Assembly (NCBI GenBank): GCA_000733915.1
Contig: JPOM01000001.1
Span: 310,001-374,000 of the forward strand
DNA from: Caulobacteraceae bacterium PMMR1
GTDB lineage: Bacteria > Pseudomonadota > Alphaproteobacteria > Caulobacterales > Caulobacteraceae
Direction: 5' to 3'
DNA: 64,000 nt
Below are positions 1 to 8,281 of the stretch, one piece after another. Within the stretch, counting starts at the first letter, position 1, and each line of letters begins with the position of its first letter. The translations under genes and the position numbers were made by a program. The notes beneath the pieces are model-generated. The model made no database searches and was not told the DNA's origin. It was given only the letters and a program-made list of their open reading frames with translations.

Positions 1-286
1 GGCGGGCGTCAGGGTCGAGCGCCGATCCGCCACCCCGGCCTTCGCCCCCGAGCCCGACGGCGCGGCGGAGCGCCTCGCCCGCAGCCTCGCCGGCGACAAC
101 GGCCCCGCGCGGGTGGTGTCCTATGCCGCCGAGGCGGGGCAGTTCCAGGCCGCCGGATTCTCCACCGTGATCTGCGGCCCGGGCTGCATCGAGCAGGCCC
201 ACCAGCCCGACGAATATGTCGAGCTCAGCCAGATGCAGCGCGGCGCCGCCTTCATGGTCCGCCTGGTCGAGCACTTGCGCACCTGA
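1..286 (+). CDS. argE: Acetylornithine deacetylase, C-terminal part (cut by window edge)
   Basis: Only the last ~94 codons are present, read in frame from base 2 to the TGA at 284-286. The segment matches the end of M20-family deacetylases of the ArgE/DapE type: a Glu-Ala-Gly-Gln-Phe stretch, then a Gly-Phe-x-Thr-Val-x-Cys-Gly-Pro strand, then Gln-Ala-His-Gln-Pro-Asp-Glu-Tyr. The His of that last motif is the final metal ligand in this family. The enzyme removes acetate from N-acetylornithine in arginine biosynthesis in the cytoplasm. The upstream catalytic core lies outside the window, so ArgE is preferred over other M20 members by C-terminal pattern only. Confidence 0.8.
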   Translation, partial: AGVRVERRSATPAFAPEPDGAAERLARSLAGDNGPARVVSYAAEAGQFQAAGFSTVICGPGCIEQAHQPDEYVELSQMQRGAAFMVRLVEHLRT

Positions 287-346
287 GGCGGGAACGCCAG
301 AGGGGCGCCGGAGCGTTTTCGCCTCGATCACTGAAGGAGCAGCGCT

Positions 347-600
347 ATGAAGACGCCCGGACCGGACCACCCCGTCGAGATCGCCCGGGCCCCGCGCCGG
401 ATGCGGGCGCGCTTCGAGAACCACGTGATCGCCGACTCCGCCGAGGCCCTCGTCCTGCGCGAGGCGGAGGCTCCGCCGGTCGTCTACTTCCCCCGCGACG
501 ACGTAGAGAGGTGGACGAGGCCGAGATCGCCGAGCGACGCTCGCGGGACGCCGTGCGATCCTGGCCCGCGCCGGGCGAGGCCATGGCCGAGAAGCGCTAA
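347..600 (+). pseudogene. DUF427 domain protein, truncated or frameshifted
   Basis: An ATG at 347 opens a reading frame whose first ~54 residues are a typical DUF427 N-terminus (Met-Lys-Thr-Pro-Gly-Pro-Asp-His-Pro, then Ala-Asp-Ser and Tyr-Phe-Pro-Arg-Asp-Asp-Val). After about base 508 the frame turns into Arg/Pro-rich sequence and runs to 634. Moving back one base gives a more protein-like tail ending at the TAA at 598-600. Neither tail contains the Cys-Pro-Tyr-Lys-Gly and Trp-x-Tyr-Glu segments expected of the family. The gene therefore looks internally deleted or frameshifted. The function of DUF427 is not established. Confidence 0.5.
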
Positions 601-626
601 ACCGCCTAACCTTTGGACGCGGACGC

Positions 627-685
627 GGTCTTAGCCCGACTGTAAGACTGCGCCCTTACGGACGCGCCCATGGGGCGCTAAGACC
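627..685. promoter_or_regulatory. Nested inverted repeats in the ptsP leader
   Basis: A perfect 9-bp inverted repeat (GGTCTTAGC at 627-635, GCTAAGACC at 677-685) encloses two smaller hairpins: GTAAG/CTTAC (642-646, 655-659) and GCGCCC-ATG-GGGCGC (665-678). The structure ends 24 bases before the ptsP start and would place the ptsP ribosome-binding site just outside a folded leader. There is no U-tract, so it is not a standard terminator. A role in controlling ptsP translation or mRNA stability is inference. Confidence 0.4.
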
Positions 686-709
686 CGTGAGAAAAGGGAA
701 GGGAGGCCC

Positions 710-2971
710 ATGGCCGATCGGGGCCTGGCCCTTCGCGGGCCGCGAAGCCTGCTGCGCCAGATCCGCGAGGCCATGGCCGGGGGCGGACCCGCCCAGGCGC
801 GCCTGGACATGGTCGTGCGCATCATCGCGGCCTCCATGGTGGCCGAGGTCTGCTCGATCTATCTGCGGCGCGCCTCGGGCGACATGGAGCTGTTCGCCAC
901 CGAGGGCCTGAAGCCCGAGGCCGTGCACGTGACCCGCCTGCGTCCCGGCGAGGGGCTGGTGGGCGAGATCGTGCGGCTCGGCCGGCCGCTGAACCTGTCC
1001 GATGCGCCGCAGCACCCGCGCTTCGCCTATCGCCCCGAGACGGGCGAGGACCCCTACCACGCGTTCCTGGGCGTGCCGCTGTTGCGGGGCGGCCGGACGG
1101 TGGGCGTGCTCGTCGTGCAGAACCGCACCTCGCGCCACTACGAAGAGGACGAGGTCGAGGACCTGCAGACCATCTCCATGGTCCTGGCCGAGATGGTCGC
1201 CGGCGGCGAACTCATGGGCCAGGAGGAGCTCAAGGACATAGAGCTCGCGCCCCACCGGCCCGAACGGCTGAAGGGCGCGCGCTTCGCCGACGGCCTGGCC
1301 TTCGGGACCGCGGTGCTGCACGACGCGCCCGTCGCCCCTGAGCGCCTCCTGTCCGAAAACCCCGCGGCGGAGGAGGCGCGCCTGCATGCCGCGGTGGAGG
1401 TGCTCCGCGCCCAGATCGACGAGATGCTGGAGGGGCACCACCTGTCGGGCATCCCCTACGAGGTGCTCGAGACCTACAAGATGTTCGCCCACGACCGGGG
1501 CTGGAACCGGGCGCTGGACGAGGCGGTGCGCTCCGGCCTGACGGCGGAGGCCGCGGTGGAGCGGGTGCGGGGCGAGCAGCGCGCCCGCTTCGCCCAGGCC
1601 CGCGACGGCTACATCCGCGAGCGCCTGCACGACCTGGAGGACCTGGCCGACCGGTTGCTCCGCATCCTGATGGGCGAGACGCCGGGCGGCCGCGCCCTGC
1701 CGGAGAACGCCATCCTGGTGGCGCGCAACCTCGGGCCGGCGGACCTGCTGGAGTACGACCGCACCCGGCTGAAGGGCCTGCTGCTCGAGGAGGGGTCGAC
1801 GGCCAGCCACGCCTCCATCGTGGCGCGGGCCCTGGGCATTCCCTGCGTCGGACGGCTGGAGGGGCTGCGCGACCGCATCTCCGAGGGCGACCCGGTAATC
1901 GTGGACGCCGAGACCGGGGAGGCGTTGCTGCGCCCCCGCGCGGACGTCGTGGAGGCGTTCAAGGCGCGCGCGGCGCTGCGGGCGCAGCGGCGCGCCGAGT
2001 TCGCCAAGCTGCGCGACACCCCGGCCCTCACCCGCGATGGGGCGCGCATCACGCTGCTGATGAACGCCGGCCTGGCGGTGGACCTCGACAACCTGGAGGA
2101 GACGGGCGCGGAGGGCATCGGCCTGTTCCGCACCGAGTTCCAGTTCATGGTGTCGGAGGAGCTGCCCCGGCTGAAGGCGCAGACGGAGCTCTACGCCAAG
2201 GTGCTGGAGGCCGCCGGCGGCCGGCCGGTCACCTTCCGCACTCTGGACCTCGGCGGCGACAAGGTGCTGCCCTACATGCAGGCCGAACGGGAGGACAATC
2301 CCGCGCTCGGCTGGCGGGCGGTGCGCATGGGGCTGGACCGCCCGGCGTTGCTGCGCATGCAGCTCCGCGCCCTGATCAGCGCCGCGGGGGGCCGGGAGCT
2401 GCGCATCATGTTCCCCCTGGTGGCGACGGTGGACGAGTTCCGCGCCGCCCGCGCCATGGTGGAGCAAGAGGTCGCCTGGGCCCAGCGGCGGGGCCGGCCC
2501 GCCCCCGATCCCTTGCGCGTGGGGGCCATGATCGAGGCGCCCTCGCTGGTCTGGCACCTCGACGCGCTGCTGCCGCTCACCGACTTCGTCAGCGTCGGGA
2601 CGAACGATCTGATGCAGTACATGTTCGCCGCCGACCGGGGCAATCCGCGGGTGTCGGACCGCTACGACCCGCTCTCGCCGCCGGCGCTGCGGGCGCTGGC
2701 CGCCATCCAGGCCGCCTGTGCGGAGACGGGCACGTCGGTGTCGGTCTGCGGCGAGGTCGCCGGGCGGCCGCTGGAGGCCTTCGCCCTGGTCGCGATCGGG
2801 TTCGAGCGCCTGTCCATGCCGCCGGCGGGCGCGGGCCCGGTGAAGCGCATGATCCTGTCCCTGGACCGCGAGGCGGCCTCCCGCGGCGTGCACACCCTGC
2901 TCCGCTCGCCCGCCAGCTCCATCCGTAACGAGATCGAAACCCTTGCCCGTAAGCTAAATGTCGCACTCTGA
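710..2971 (+). CDS. ptsP: Phosphoenolpyruvate-protein phosphotransferase PtsP (enzyme I Ntr)
   Basis: A 753-residue protein, the normal length for PtsP. Residues ~25-160 form an N-terminal GAF domain. A linker and PEP-utiliser N domain follow, then the swivelling domain with Gly-Ser-Thr-Ala-Ser-His (phosphoryl-accepting His near residue 367). A C-terminal PEP-binding TIM barrel carries Arg-Thr-Glu-Phe, Gly-Thr-Asn-Asp-Leu and a Cys-Gly-Glu motif. The enzyme takes phosphate from PEP and passes it to the NPr protein of the nitrogen-related PTS, a cytoplasmic relay that in Caulobacter links glutamine status to (p)ppGpp. The ATG at 710 follows a GGGAGG ribosome site. The GAF domain separates it from sugar-PTS enzyme I. 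Confidence 0.95.
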   Translation: MADRGLALRGPRSLLRQIREAMAGGGPAQARLDMVVRIIAASMVAEVCSIYLRRASGDMELFATEGLKPEAVHVTRLRPGEGLVGEIVRLGRPLNLSDAPQHPRFAYRPETGEDPYHAFLGVPLLRGGRTVGVLVVQNRTSRHYEEDEVEDLQTISMVLAEMVAGGELMGQEELKDIELAPHRPERLKGARFADGLAFGTAVLHDAPVAPERLLSENPAAEEARLHAAVEVLRAQIDEMLEGHHLSGIPYEVLETYKMFAHDRGWNRALDEAVRSGLTAEAAVERVRGEQRARFAQARDGYIRERLHDLEDLADRLLRILMGETPGGRALPENAILVARNLGPADLLEYDRTRLKGLLLEEGSTASHASIVARALGIPCVGRLEGLRDRISEGDPVIVDAETGEALLRPRADVVEAFKARAALRAQRRAEFAKLRDTPALTRDGARITLLMNAGLAVDLDNLEETGAEGIGLFRTEFQFMVSEELPRLKAQTELYAKVLEAAGGRPVTFRTLDLGGDKVLPYMQAEREDNPALGWRAVRMGLDRPALLRMQLRALISAAGGRELRIMFPLVATVDEFRAARAMVEQEVAWAQRRGRPAPDPLRVGAMIEAPSLVWHLDALLPLTDFVSVGTNDLMQYMFAADRGNPRVSDRYDPLSPPALRALAAIQAACAETGTSVSVCGEVAGRPLEAFALVAIGFERLSMPPAGAGPVKRMILSLDREAASRGVHTLLRSPASSIRNEIETLARKLNVAL

Positions 2972-3102
2972 AGGAGTTAGGCGCCGTTGTTGCATCGCGC
3001 CCGGGCTGTTATCCACAACGGAACAGCACCGAGAATTCGGGCGGGGTGTCTTGGCGGGGGCGGACGCTCTCGCCGAAACGGTGGTTGAGGACGGCGCGCG
3101 TC

Positions 3103-4224
3103 ATGGCCTTGGACACGGGCTCCCTGACGGGTCTGCGACTGGTTGACCCCTTGGGCTACCGGGTCGGTCCATCGCCGGACGACTATCCGAACATCGGCGA
3201 GTATCTGCGCGCCCTGCGCGAGCATCAGAACCTGAGCCTGGCCGAGCTCGCCGTCTCCACGCGCATCCGCAAGTCCTATCTGGCCGCGCTCGAGGAGGGC
3301 AACCTCTCCGCCCTGCCGTCGCGGCCCTTCGCCATCGGCTACATCCGCGCCTACGCCGCGGCCCTGGGCGTGGACGGCGAGGCCGCCGTCGCCCGCTTCA
3401 AGCGCGAGCTGCCCTACATGGCCGAGCCCCTGCGCGGGCCCGTCGGGGTGCAGCACGAGGAGGTCAAGAGCCGCCGGCCGCTGGTGTTCGCCGCCATCGC
3501 CATGGTGGTGACCGCGGTCGTGCTCTGGAACATCGCCCAGCGCGCCATGATCGCTGAAGACCCCAAGGCGCCCAAGCTGCACGCCCGCGCCCAGGACTTC
3601 GCCGATCCCCTGCCGCCGCCGGGTCCGGTGAAGATCGGCGCGCCCACGCCGCCGCCGGCCGAGGCGACGACGCCCACGCCCTATGTCACCCCGGGCATGA
3701 TCCAGGCCGAGCCAGGCGCGCCCGCGCCGCCGCCGCCTGCGCCCCAGCTGCTCGGCCCCATCGCCCCCGACAGCCTCGCGACCTTCACGCCCCAGGGCGA
3801 GGTCTATGGCGTCGGCGCCGCTCAAGGGCCGGTGGCGCTCTATGCGCATCGCCCGACCGCGCTCGTGATCCGCGGGGCGGACAAGACGGTCTACTTCGCC
3901 CGTCAGCTGAGGGCCGGCGACGCCTATCGCGCGCCCATGGGCAAGGGCCTGACCGCCGATGCGGCCGACCCCTCCGCCATCGACGTCTATGTGCAGGGCA
4001 AGCTGATGGGCGTCCTGGGACAGCAGCTGGCGCCGATCGACAAGCTGCCCCTCCCGCCGCCGCCGCCGGTGGTCCAGCCCGCCGCCGCTGCGACCAGCGC
4101 CGCGGCTGCGGCCAGCGCCGCTCCGGCCCCAGCGCCCCTGCCGACCCCGGCGCCTGTGACGGCTCAGCCTCCCCTGACGGCTAAGGCGCCTGGGACCTCG
4201 TCGAACGCCGTCGCCGCGCACTGA
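3103..4224 (+). CDS. RodZ-like helix-turn-helix membrane protein (HTH_25/DUF4115)
   Basis: 373 residues from the ATG at 3103; the frame is open further upstream to a GTG at 3046. Residues ~30-105 form a RodZ-type cytoplasmic helix-turn-helix (Gly-Glu-Tyr-Leu-Arg-Ala-Leu-Arg, then Leu-Ala-Glu-Leu-Ala, Arg-Lys-Ser-Tyr-Leu, Leu-Pro-Ser-Arg-Pro-Phe). One membrane helix lies at ~127-145. A long Pro/Ala-rich periplasmic linker leads to a DUF4115 beta domain (~215-310) and a Pro/Ala tail. RodZ proteins connect MreB to the cell-wall machinery. This architecture fits, but RodZ usually sits beside ispG, so it may be a RodZ-like paralogue. It lies in the same direction as ptsP, 131 bases downstream. Confidence 0.75.
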   Translation: MALDTGSLTGLRLVDPLGYRVGPSPDDYPNIGEYLRALREHQNLSLAELAVSTRIRKSYLAALEEGNLSALPSRPFAIGYIRAYAAALGVDGEAAVARFKRELPYMAEPLRGPVGVQHEEVKSRRPLVFAAIAMVVTAVVLWNIAQRAMIAEDPKAPKLHARAQDFADPLPPPGPVKIGAPTPPPAEATTPTPYVTPGMIQAEPGAPAPPPPAPQLLGPIAPDSLATFTPQGEVYGVGAAQGPVALYAHRPTALVIRGADKTVYFARQLRAGDAYRAPMGKGLTADAADPSAIDVYVQGKLMGVLGQQLAPIDKLPLPPPPPVVQPAAAATSAAAAASAAPAPAPLPTPAPVTAQPPLTAKAPGTSSNAVAAH

Positions 4225-4227
4225 CCC

Positions 4228-4959
4228 TTGCCGGCCCCGCCCAAGCCTGAGACGCCTCTGCCCTCCTTCCGGGGCTTCACGCCGGACCTGTTCGCCTTCT
4301 TTGATGAGCTGGCGGCGCACCAGACCCGCGACTGGTTCGCCGCTCACAAGACCCGCTATGAGACCGCCGTCCGCCGGCCGCTGGCCAGCTTCGTCCAGGC
4401 GCTGAGTTTCGCCTTCGGCGTTCACGACATCCCCCTTCAGGGCCGGCCCGAGACGTCCCTGTTCCGCATCAACCGGGACATCCGCTTCTCCAAGGACAAG
4501 CGGCCCTACAAGACCAACGCCGGCGCGGTGCTGACCCGCGACGGGACCAAGCAGTCCAAGGGCCTCTTCTACATCCACCTCGGCCACGACCACGACGGGG
4601 GCGCGGCCCACGGCGGCTTCATGGCGCTTGGGCTCTACGGGCCGGAGCCCGCGGACCTGCAGGCGATCCGCAGCCTTATCGTCGCGGACCCCGCGCGCTG
4701 GGCCGAGGTCGAGGCCGCCCTCGCCGGGCGCGGGCTAGCGCTGAGCGATGGCGAGCCCCTGGCCCGGCCGCCCCGGGGCTTCGAGGCCCATGCCGAGGCG
4801 CCGTTCGTGGGTGTACTGAAGAAGCGCCATCTCACCGTGATCCGCCCGTTGGCGGAGGCTGAGGCGCTGCGTCCCGACCTCGTCGACACGGCCGTGGACT
4901 TCGCGCAAGGCGGGCTGCCGCTCCTCAGCTTCGTGTGGTCGGCGCTGGAGCGGCGCTGA
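4228..4959 (+). CDS. DUF2461 (TIGR02453 family) protein
   Basis: 243 residues, starting at a TTG three bases after the stop of the RodZ-like gene. No ATG lies near the N-terminus, so TTG or a nearby GTG must serve, probably by coupling to the upstream gene. The sequence opens with Phe-Arg-Gly-Phe-Thr-Pro and Phe-Phe-Asp-Glu-Leu. It contains Arg-Ile-Asn-Arg-Asp-Ile-Arg-Phe-Ser-Lys-Asp-Lys-x-Pro-Tyr-Lys-Thr, the hallmark of this family. The function is unknown. It is predicted cytoplasmic, with no signal peptide or membrane helix. Confidence 0.85.
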   Translation: MPAPPKPETPLPSFRGFTPDLFAFFDELAAHQTRDWFAAHKTRYETAVRRPLASFVQALSFAFGVHDIPLQGRPETSLFRINRDIRFSKDKRPYKTNAGAVLTRDGTKQSKGLFYIHLGHDHDGGAAHGGFMALGLYGPEPADLQAIRSLIVADPARWAEVEAALAGRGLALSDGEPLARPPRGFEAHAEAPFVGVLKKRHLTVIRPLAEAEALRPDLVDTAVDFAQGGLPLLSFVWSALERR

Positions 4960-5022
4960 GCCTTTCCAGGCGCCCTGGTCCGGGTTAGAGGGCGGCGACG
5001 CCCGCGCCCTTCCGGAGCCTCC

Positions 5023-6042
5023 ATGCCCGTCCGCCGCCTCGCCGCCACCGCGCTCGCCGCCGCGCTCGTACTCGGGACCGCCAGCCACGCCTTCGCCTGG
5101 GGGGCCACCGGCCATCGCATCATCGGCCAGGAGGCGATCCGGGCGCTTCCCGCGGAGATCCCCGGCTTCCTCCGCACGCCGCAGGCCATGGAGCAGATCG
5201 GCGAGCTGTCGCGCGAGGCCGACCGCTCCCGCGGCGCCGGCAATCCGCACGACGCCGATCTCGATCCGGGCCACTTCATCGATGTAGGCGACGACGGGCG
5301 CATCCTCGGCGGGCCGGCGATCACCGCCATGCCGGCCGACCGCTTCGCCTACGACGCGGCCCTGCAGGCGGTGGGGGCCGACCCGGCCAAGGCGGGCTAC
5401 CTCTACTACACCCTCGTCGACGGCTGGCAGCAGCTGGTCAAGGACTTCGCCTACTGGCGCATCGACCGTGTCGGCGAGACCCGCGCCGCCACCCCGGAGG
5501 AGCGCGCCTGGTGCGCCCGCGATCGGCTGCTCCGTGAGCTGATCATCGTCCGCGACCTCGGCTATTGGAGCCACTTCGTCGGCGACGCCTCCATGCCGCT
5601 GCACGCCAGCGTGCACTACAACGCCTGGGGCGAGCCGAACCCCAAAGGCTACACCCGCGAGAAGATCCACTCGCCCTTCGAGTCGGCCTTCGTCGGCAAG
5701 TATGTGACGGCGGAGGCGGTGCGCGCCGCCATGCCGGCGCCGGAGCCCGTCGGACCGGACATCCAGGCCTACGCCTCCGCCTACCTCGCCCACACCCAGA
5801 CCCTGGCCGAGCCCCTGTTCGCCCTGTGGACCGCCGGCGAGTTCAAGGACGAGAGCCATGCCCGCGGCCAAGCGTTCGCGACCGAGCAGGTGGCGGCGGG
5901 CGCCGCGCGGCTGCGCGACCTGATCGTGGCCGCCTGGCGGGCGAGCCCGGAGGCGACCATCGGCTATCCGGCGGTCAAGGTCTCAGACGTCGAGGCCGGG
6001 CGCGTCCCCTTCCCCTTCGACGAGCTGTTCGGCAAGGAATGA
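5023..6042 (+). CDS. Secreted S1/P1-type nuclease
   Basis: 339 residues with a clear Sec signal peptide (Arg-rich start, Ala/Leu core, cleavage after Ala-Phe-Ala). The mature protein would begin Trp-Gly-Ala-Thr-Gly-His-Arg-Ile-Ile; in this family the N-terminal Trp and this His bind the trinuclear zinc site. Further ligand motifs are His-Phe-Ile-Asp-Val near residue 85 and His-Phe-Val-Gly-Asp-Ala-Ser-Met-Pro-Leu-His-Ala-Ser near residue 185. S1/P1 enzymes cut single-stranded DNA and RNA and remove 3' phosphates, and may scavenge phosphate or nucleotides outside the cell. The start codon of the Nudix gene overlaps its stop. Confidence 0.9.
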   Translation: MPVRRLAATALAAALVLGTASHAFAWGATGHRIIGQEAIRALPAEIPGFLRTPQAMEQIGELSREADRSRGAGNPHDADLDPGHFIDVGDDGRILGGPAITAMPADRFAYDAALQAVGADPAKAGYLYYTLVDGWQQLVKDFAYWRIDRVGETRAATPEERAWCARDRLLRELIIVRDLGYWSHFVGDASMPLHASVHYNAWGEPNPKGYTREKIHSPFESAFVGKYVTAEAVRAAMPAPEPVGPDIQAYASAYLAHTQTLAEPLFALWTAGEFKDESHARGQAFATEQVAAGAARLRDLIVAAWRASPEATIGYPAVKVSDVEAGRVPFPFDELFGKE

Positions 6043-6524
6043 GCCGGCCGGCGGTCGCCGCGCCCGGGGAGGGGCCGCTGCAGTTCGGGCGGCCGATCCC
6101 GGGGCGGGCGCACGCGGACCGCGCCTGCGCCTATGGCGTGGTTCCGGATGCGCAGGGTCGGCTGGCCCTGGTCGAGATCGACCGGCCCGAGGGGCGCTAC
6201 TTCGACCTGCCCGGCGGCGCCTTGGACCCGGGCGAGAGCGAGGCGGCCGCCCTGACGCGCGAGTTCGGCGAGGAGACGGGCCTGATCGTGCGCCCGGTGC
6301 GCCTGCTCGCCCGCGCGAGCCAGTACATGGTCAAGACCGACGGGGCGCCGGTGAACAACCGCTCCGCCCTGTTCCTCGCCGAGCCTGTCGGCGCCAACGC
6401 CGCGCTGAAGATCGAAGCCGACCACGCCCTGCGCTGGATCGAGCCGCTTCAGGCCCTGACCCTCCTGCGCCACGACAGCCATGCCTGGGCCGTCGCGGTC
6501 TGGCTGCGCACCCGGGGGCCTTGA
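6039..6524 (+). CDS. Nudix hydrolase
   Basis: 161 residues from an ATG that overlaps the nuclease stop as ATGA, indicating translational coupling. The Nudix box is complete: Gly-x5-Glu-x7-Arg-Glu-Phe-Gly-Glu-Glu-Thr-Gly-Leu around residues 65-88. Nudix enzymes hydrolyse nucleoside diphosphates linked to another group, but the substrate cannot be read from the sequence. A cytoplasmic partner coupled to a secreted nuclease suggests nucleotide salvage or house-cleaning, which is inference. The frame is open well upstream inside the nuclease gene, but the Nudix fold starts only after residue ~20 of the chosen start. Confidence 0.88.
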   Translation: MSRPAVAAPGEGPLQFGRPIPGRAHADRACAYGVVPDAQGRLALVEIDRPEGRYFDLPGGALDPGESEAAALTREFGEETGLIVRPVRLLARASQYMVKTDGAPVNNRSALFLAEPVGANAALKIEADHALRWIEPLQALTLLRHDSHAWAVAVWLRTRGP

Positions 6525-6527
6525 GGC

Positions 6528-7937
6528 TCAGCGCGCGGCCGGCGCCGCGGGTGGCGGCGATGCGAAGAACGCCCCCGCCGGCCCCGGGAACTCGACCGGG
6601 CTCTCAAAGCCGTCCGCCGAGACCGCCGCCACGCCGAAGAACCAGTCGTCGATGACCACGCCGGGCAGTCGCAAGGCGGTCGCCGCGCCCGCGTCGCGGC
6701 TGTGGCTCCAGAACGGCTCCGTCGTGTCCCGCCAATAGACGCGATAGCTCGCCGCCCCCGGCGAGGGCGTCCAGCTGACGGTCGTGTCGGAGCTGACCTG
6801 ACCCTCGATCTTCACCTGGGCGGGCGGGGGCGGGGCCGCCGCCAGGGCCGCCGCCGTCATGGCGTTCAGGCGCGTCACCTGCGCCAGATAGGCGAAATCG
6901 ACCCCGGACAGCACGTCGCCATAGGCGCGCCCGTGCTCGGTGCGCAGGTCCTGGTGCTGGCGGTCGTAGTTCTCCCCCGCCTCGGTCAGGCGCACGCCGG
7001 GAAAGCCGGCCTCCAGCATCGGGGTCTGGTCGCCGCCGCGTCCGAAGCGATCGGTGCGATAAATCAGGCGCGCCCGGAAGCCTGCGCCGTAGCGGTCCGC
7101 CAGGGCGGCGATATAGCGCGCCAGGTTGCGCGAGGGGCTGTCCACCTCGCCGCCGTTATAGCGCCGCCGGTTGGCTTCCGTCGGCGTCTCCACCGCCTTG
7201 GTCCCCTCCGAAAACACCCGCACATAGCCGCGCTCGATCACGCCGGCCTGGCTCTGGACGTTGCCGACGATGTCGTTGTTCAGCACAGCCTCCACCCGCC
7301 AGCCCCGCGCCTTGGCGGTCTCGGCCAGCAGCCGCCCGCCGAACAGCCCCTGCTCCTCGCCGGAGAGCACGGCATAGACGATGGTGGCCGCGAACCGGCG
7401 GCCGCAGAGCACGCGGGCGGCTTCGAGCACCGCGGCCACGCCGGAGCCGTCGTCGTCCGCGCCCGGGGCGTCGGCGGCGGCGTTCATAACGTCGCTGACG
7501 CGGCTGTCGATGTGGGCGGAAAGGACGATCACCCGGTCCGGGTCGCTCGTCCCGCGCTGGACGGCCAGCACGTCCTGGATGAGGGCGCCGTCCGGCGGCA
7601 GACGCTCGCCGGTGAACCGCGCCTGCGGCGTTTCGACCGCCAGGCTCCCGCCGCACGCCTTCGAGACGTCGGCGAACCGCGCCGCCGTCCAGCGCCGCGC
7701 CGCCCCGATCCCCCGCGTCTCAGACGTGGTGTCCGACAGGGTGTGCCGGGTGCCGAACCCGACCAGGCGGGTCAGGGTCTCGCGCAGTCGATCCGGGCTG
7801 ACCGCCTGGCGGATGGCGGGCAAAAGGCGATCGGGCCCCAAGCCCGCATCCCGGCTCGGCGCCGCCGCCCCGGCCTGACCCGCGCCCAGCGCCACAGCCG
7901 CCGCCGCGGCCGCCGCCGTCCAAACCCGAAGCCTCAT
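6528..7937 (-). CDS. Secreted M28-family metallopeptidase with C-terminal FnIII domain
   Basis: 469 residues from the ATG at 7937; a start 21 bases upstream is also in frame. A signal peptide (Met-Arg-Leu-Arg-Val plus an Ala-rich core) precedes the M28 domain. Zinc-site motifs are visible: Leu-Ser-Ala-His-Ile-Asp-Ser, Gly-Ala-Asp-Asp-Asp-Gly-Ser-Gly, Ser-Gly-Glu-Glu-Gln-Gly and Asn-Asn-Asp-Ile-Val-Gly. The last ~90 residues form a fibronectin type III domain (Val-Ser-Trp-Thr-Pro-Ser, Tyr-Arg-Val-Tyr-Trp). M28 peptidases are di-zinc aminopeptidases or carboxypeptidases. This one is probably periplasmic or secreted. It converges on the Nudix gene with three bases between the stops. Confidence 0.9.
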   Translation of the reverse strand: MRLRVWTAAAAAAAVALGAGQAGAAAPSRDAGLGPDRLLPAIRQAVSPDRLRETLTRLVGFGTRHTLSDTTSETRGIGAARRWTAARFADVSKACGGSLAVETPQARFTGERLPPDGALIQDVLAVQRGTSDPDRVIVLSAHIDSRVSDVMNAAADAPGADDDGSGVAAVLEAARVLCGRRFAATIVYAVLSGEEQGLFGGRLLAETAKARGWRVEAVLNNDIVGNVQSQAGVIERGYVRVFSEGTKAVETPTEANRRRYNGGEVDSPSRNLARYIAALADRYGAGFRARLIYRTDRFGRGGDQTPMLEAGFPGVRLTEAGENYDRQHQDLRTEHGRAYGDVLSGVDFAYLAQVTRLNAMTAAALAAAPPPPAQVKIEGQVSSDTTVSWTPSPGAASYRVYWRDTTEPFWSHSRDAGAATALRLPGVVIDDWFFGVAAVSADGFESPVEFPGPAGAFFASPPPAAPAAR

Positions 7938-8094
7938 CCGCTCAGCGCTCCCGCTCAAATCCCCTTGCCAGGAGTGACCGCAGGAGAGGCGCCGCGCAAG
8001 AGCCGAGCCCCCCGCCCGCGGACCGATCGGACCCGCTGCGCCCGGCCCAAAGCCGCCCGCCCTGCGCTGCGGGGCTGCGCGTCGGCAGTGCTGC

Positions 8095-8171
8095 TGGCGG
8101 CCCGGAGAGGACTCGAACCTCCGACCTCCGGTTTAGGAAACCGCTGCTCTATCCTGCTGAGCTACCGGGCC
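8095..8171 (-). tRNA. tRNA-Arg (anticodon CCT)
   Basis: On the minus strand the acceptor stem GGCCCGG (8171-8165) pairs with CCGGGCC (8105-8099), followed by discriminator G and an encoded CCA (8097-8095). The D arm, the anticodon loop TTCCTAA, a GGTC variable region and the T arm with TTCGAGT are all present; length is 77. The outermost anticodon-stem pair is a G-G mismatch. Anticodon CCT reads AGG arginine codons. No integrase or direct repeat is seen next to it. Confidence 0.95.
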
Positions 8172-8281
8172 GCGCGCCGCTTCCCCTAGCGCGTTGCGCC
8201 GGCCGAGGCAAAGAGCGACGGGGCGGGTCGCACGAGGACTGCGGCGCGCGCCTCACCTGGGGCGACAATCTGTCAAAACCC

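Noticed and set aside
8095-8171. tRNA-Arg as an island integration site
   Set aside because: No integrase, no direct repeat of the tRNA 3' end and no foreign composition were found on either side.
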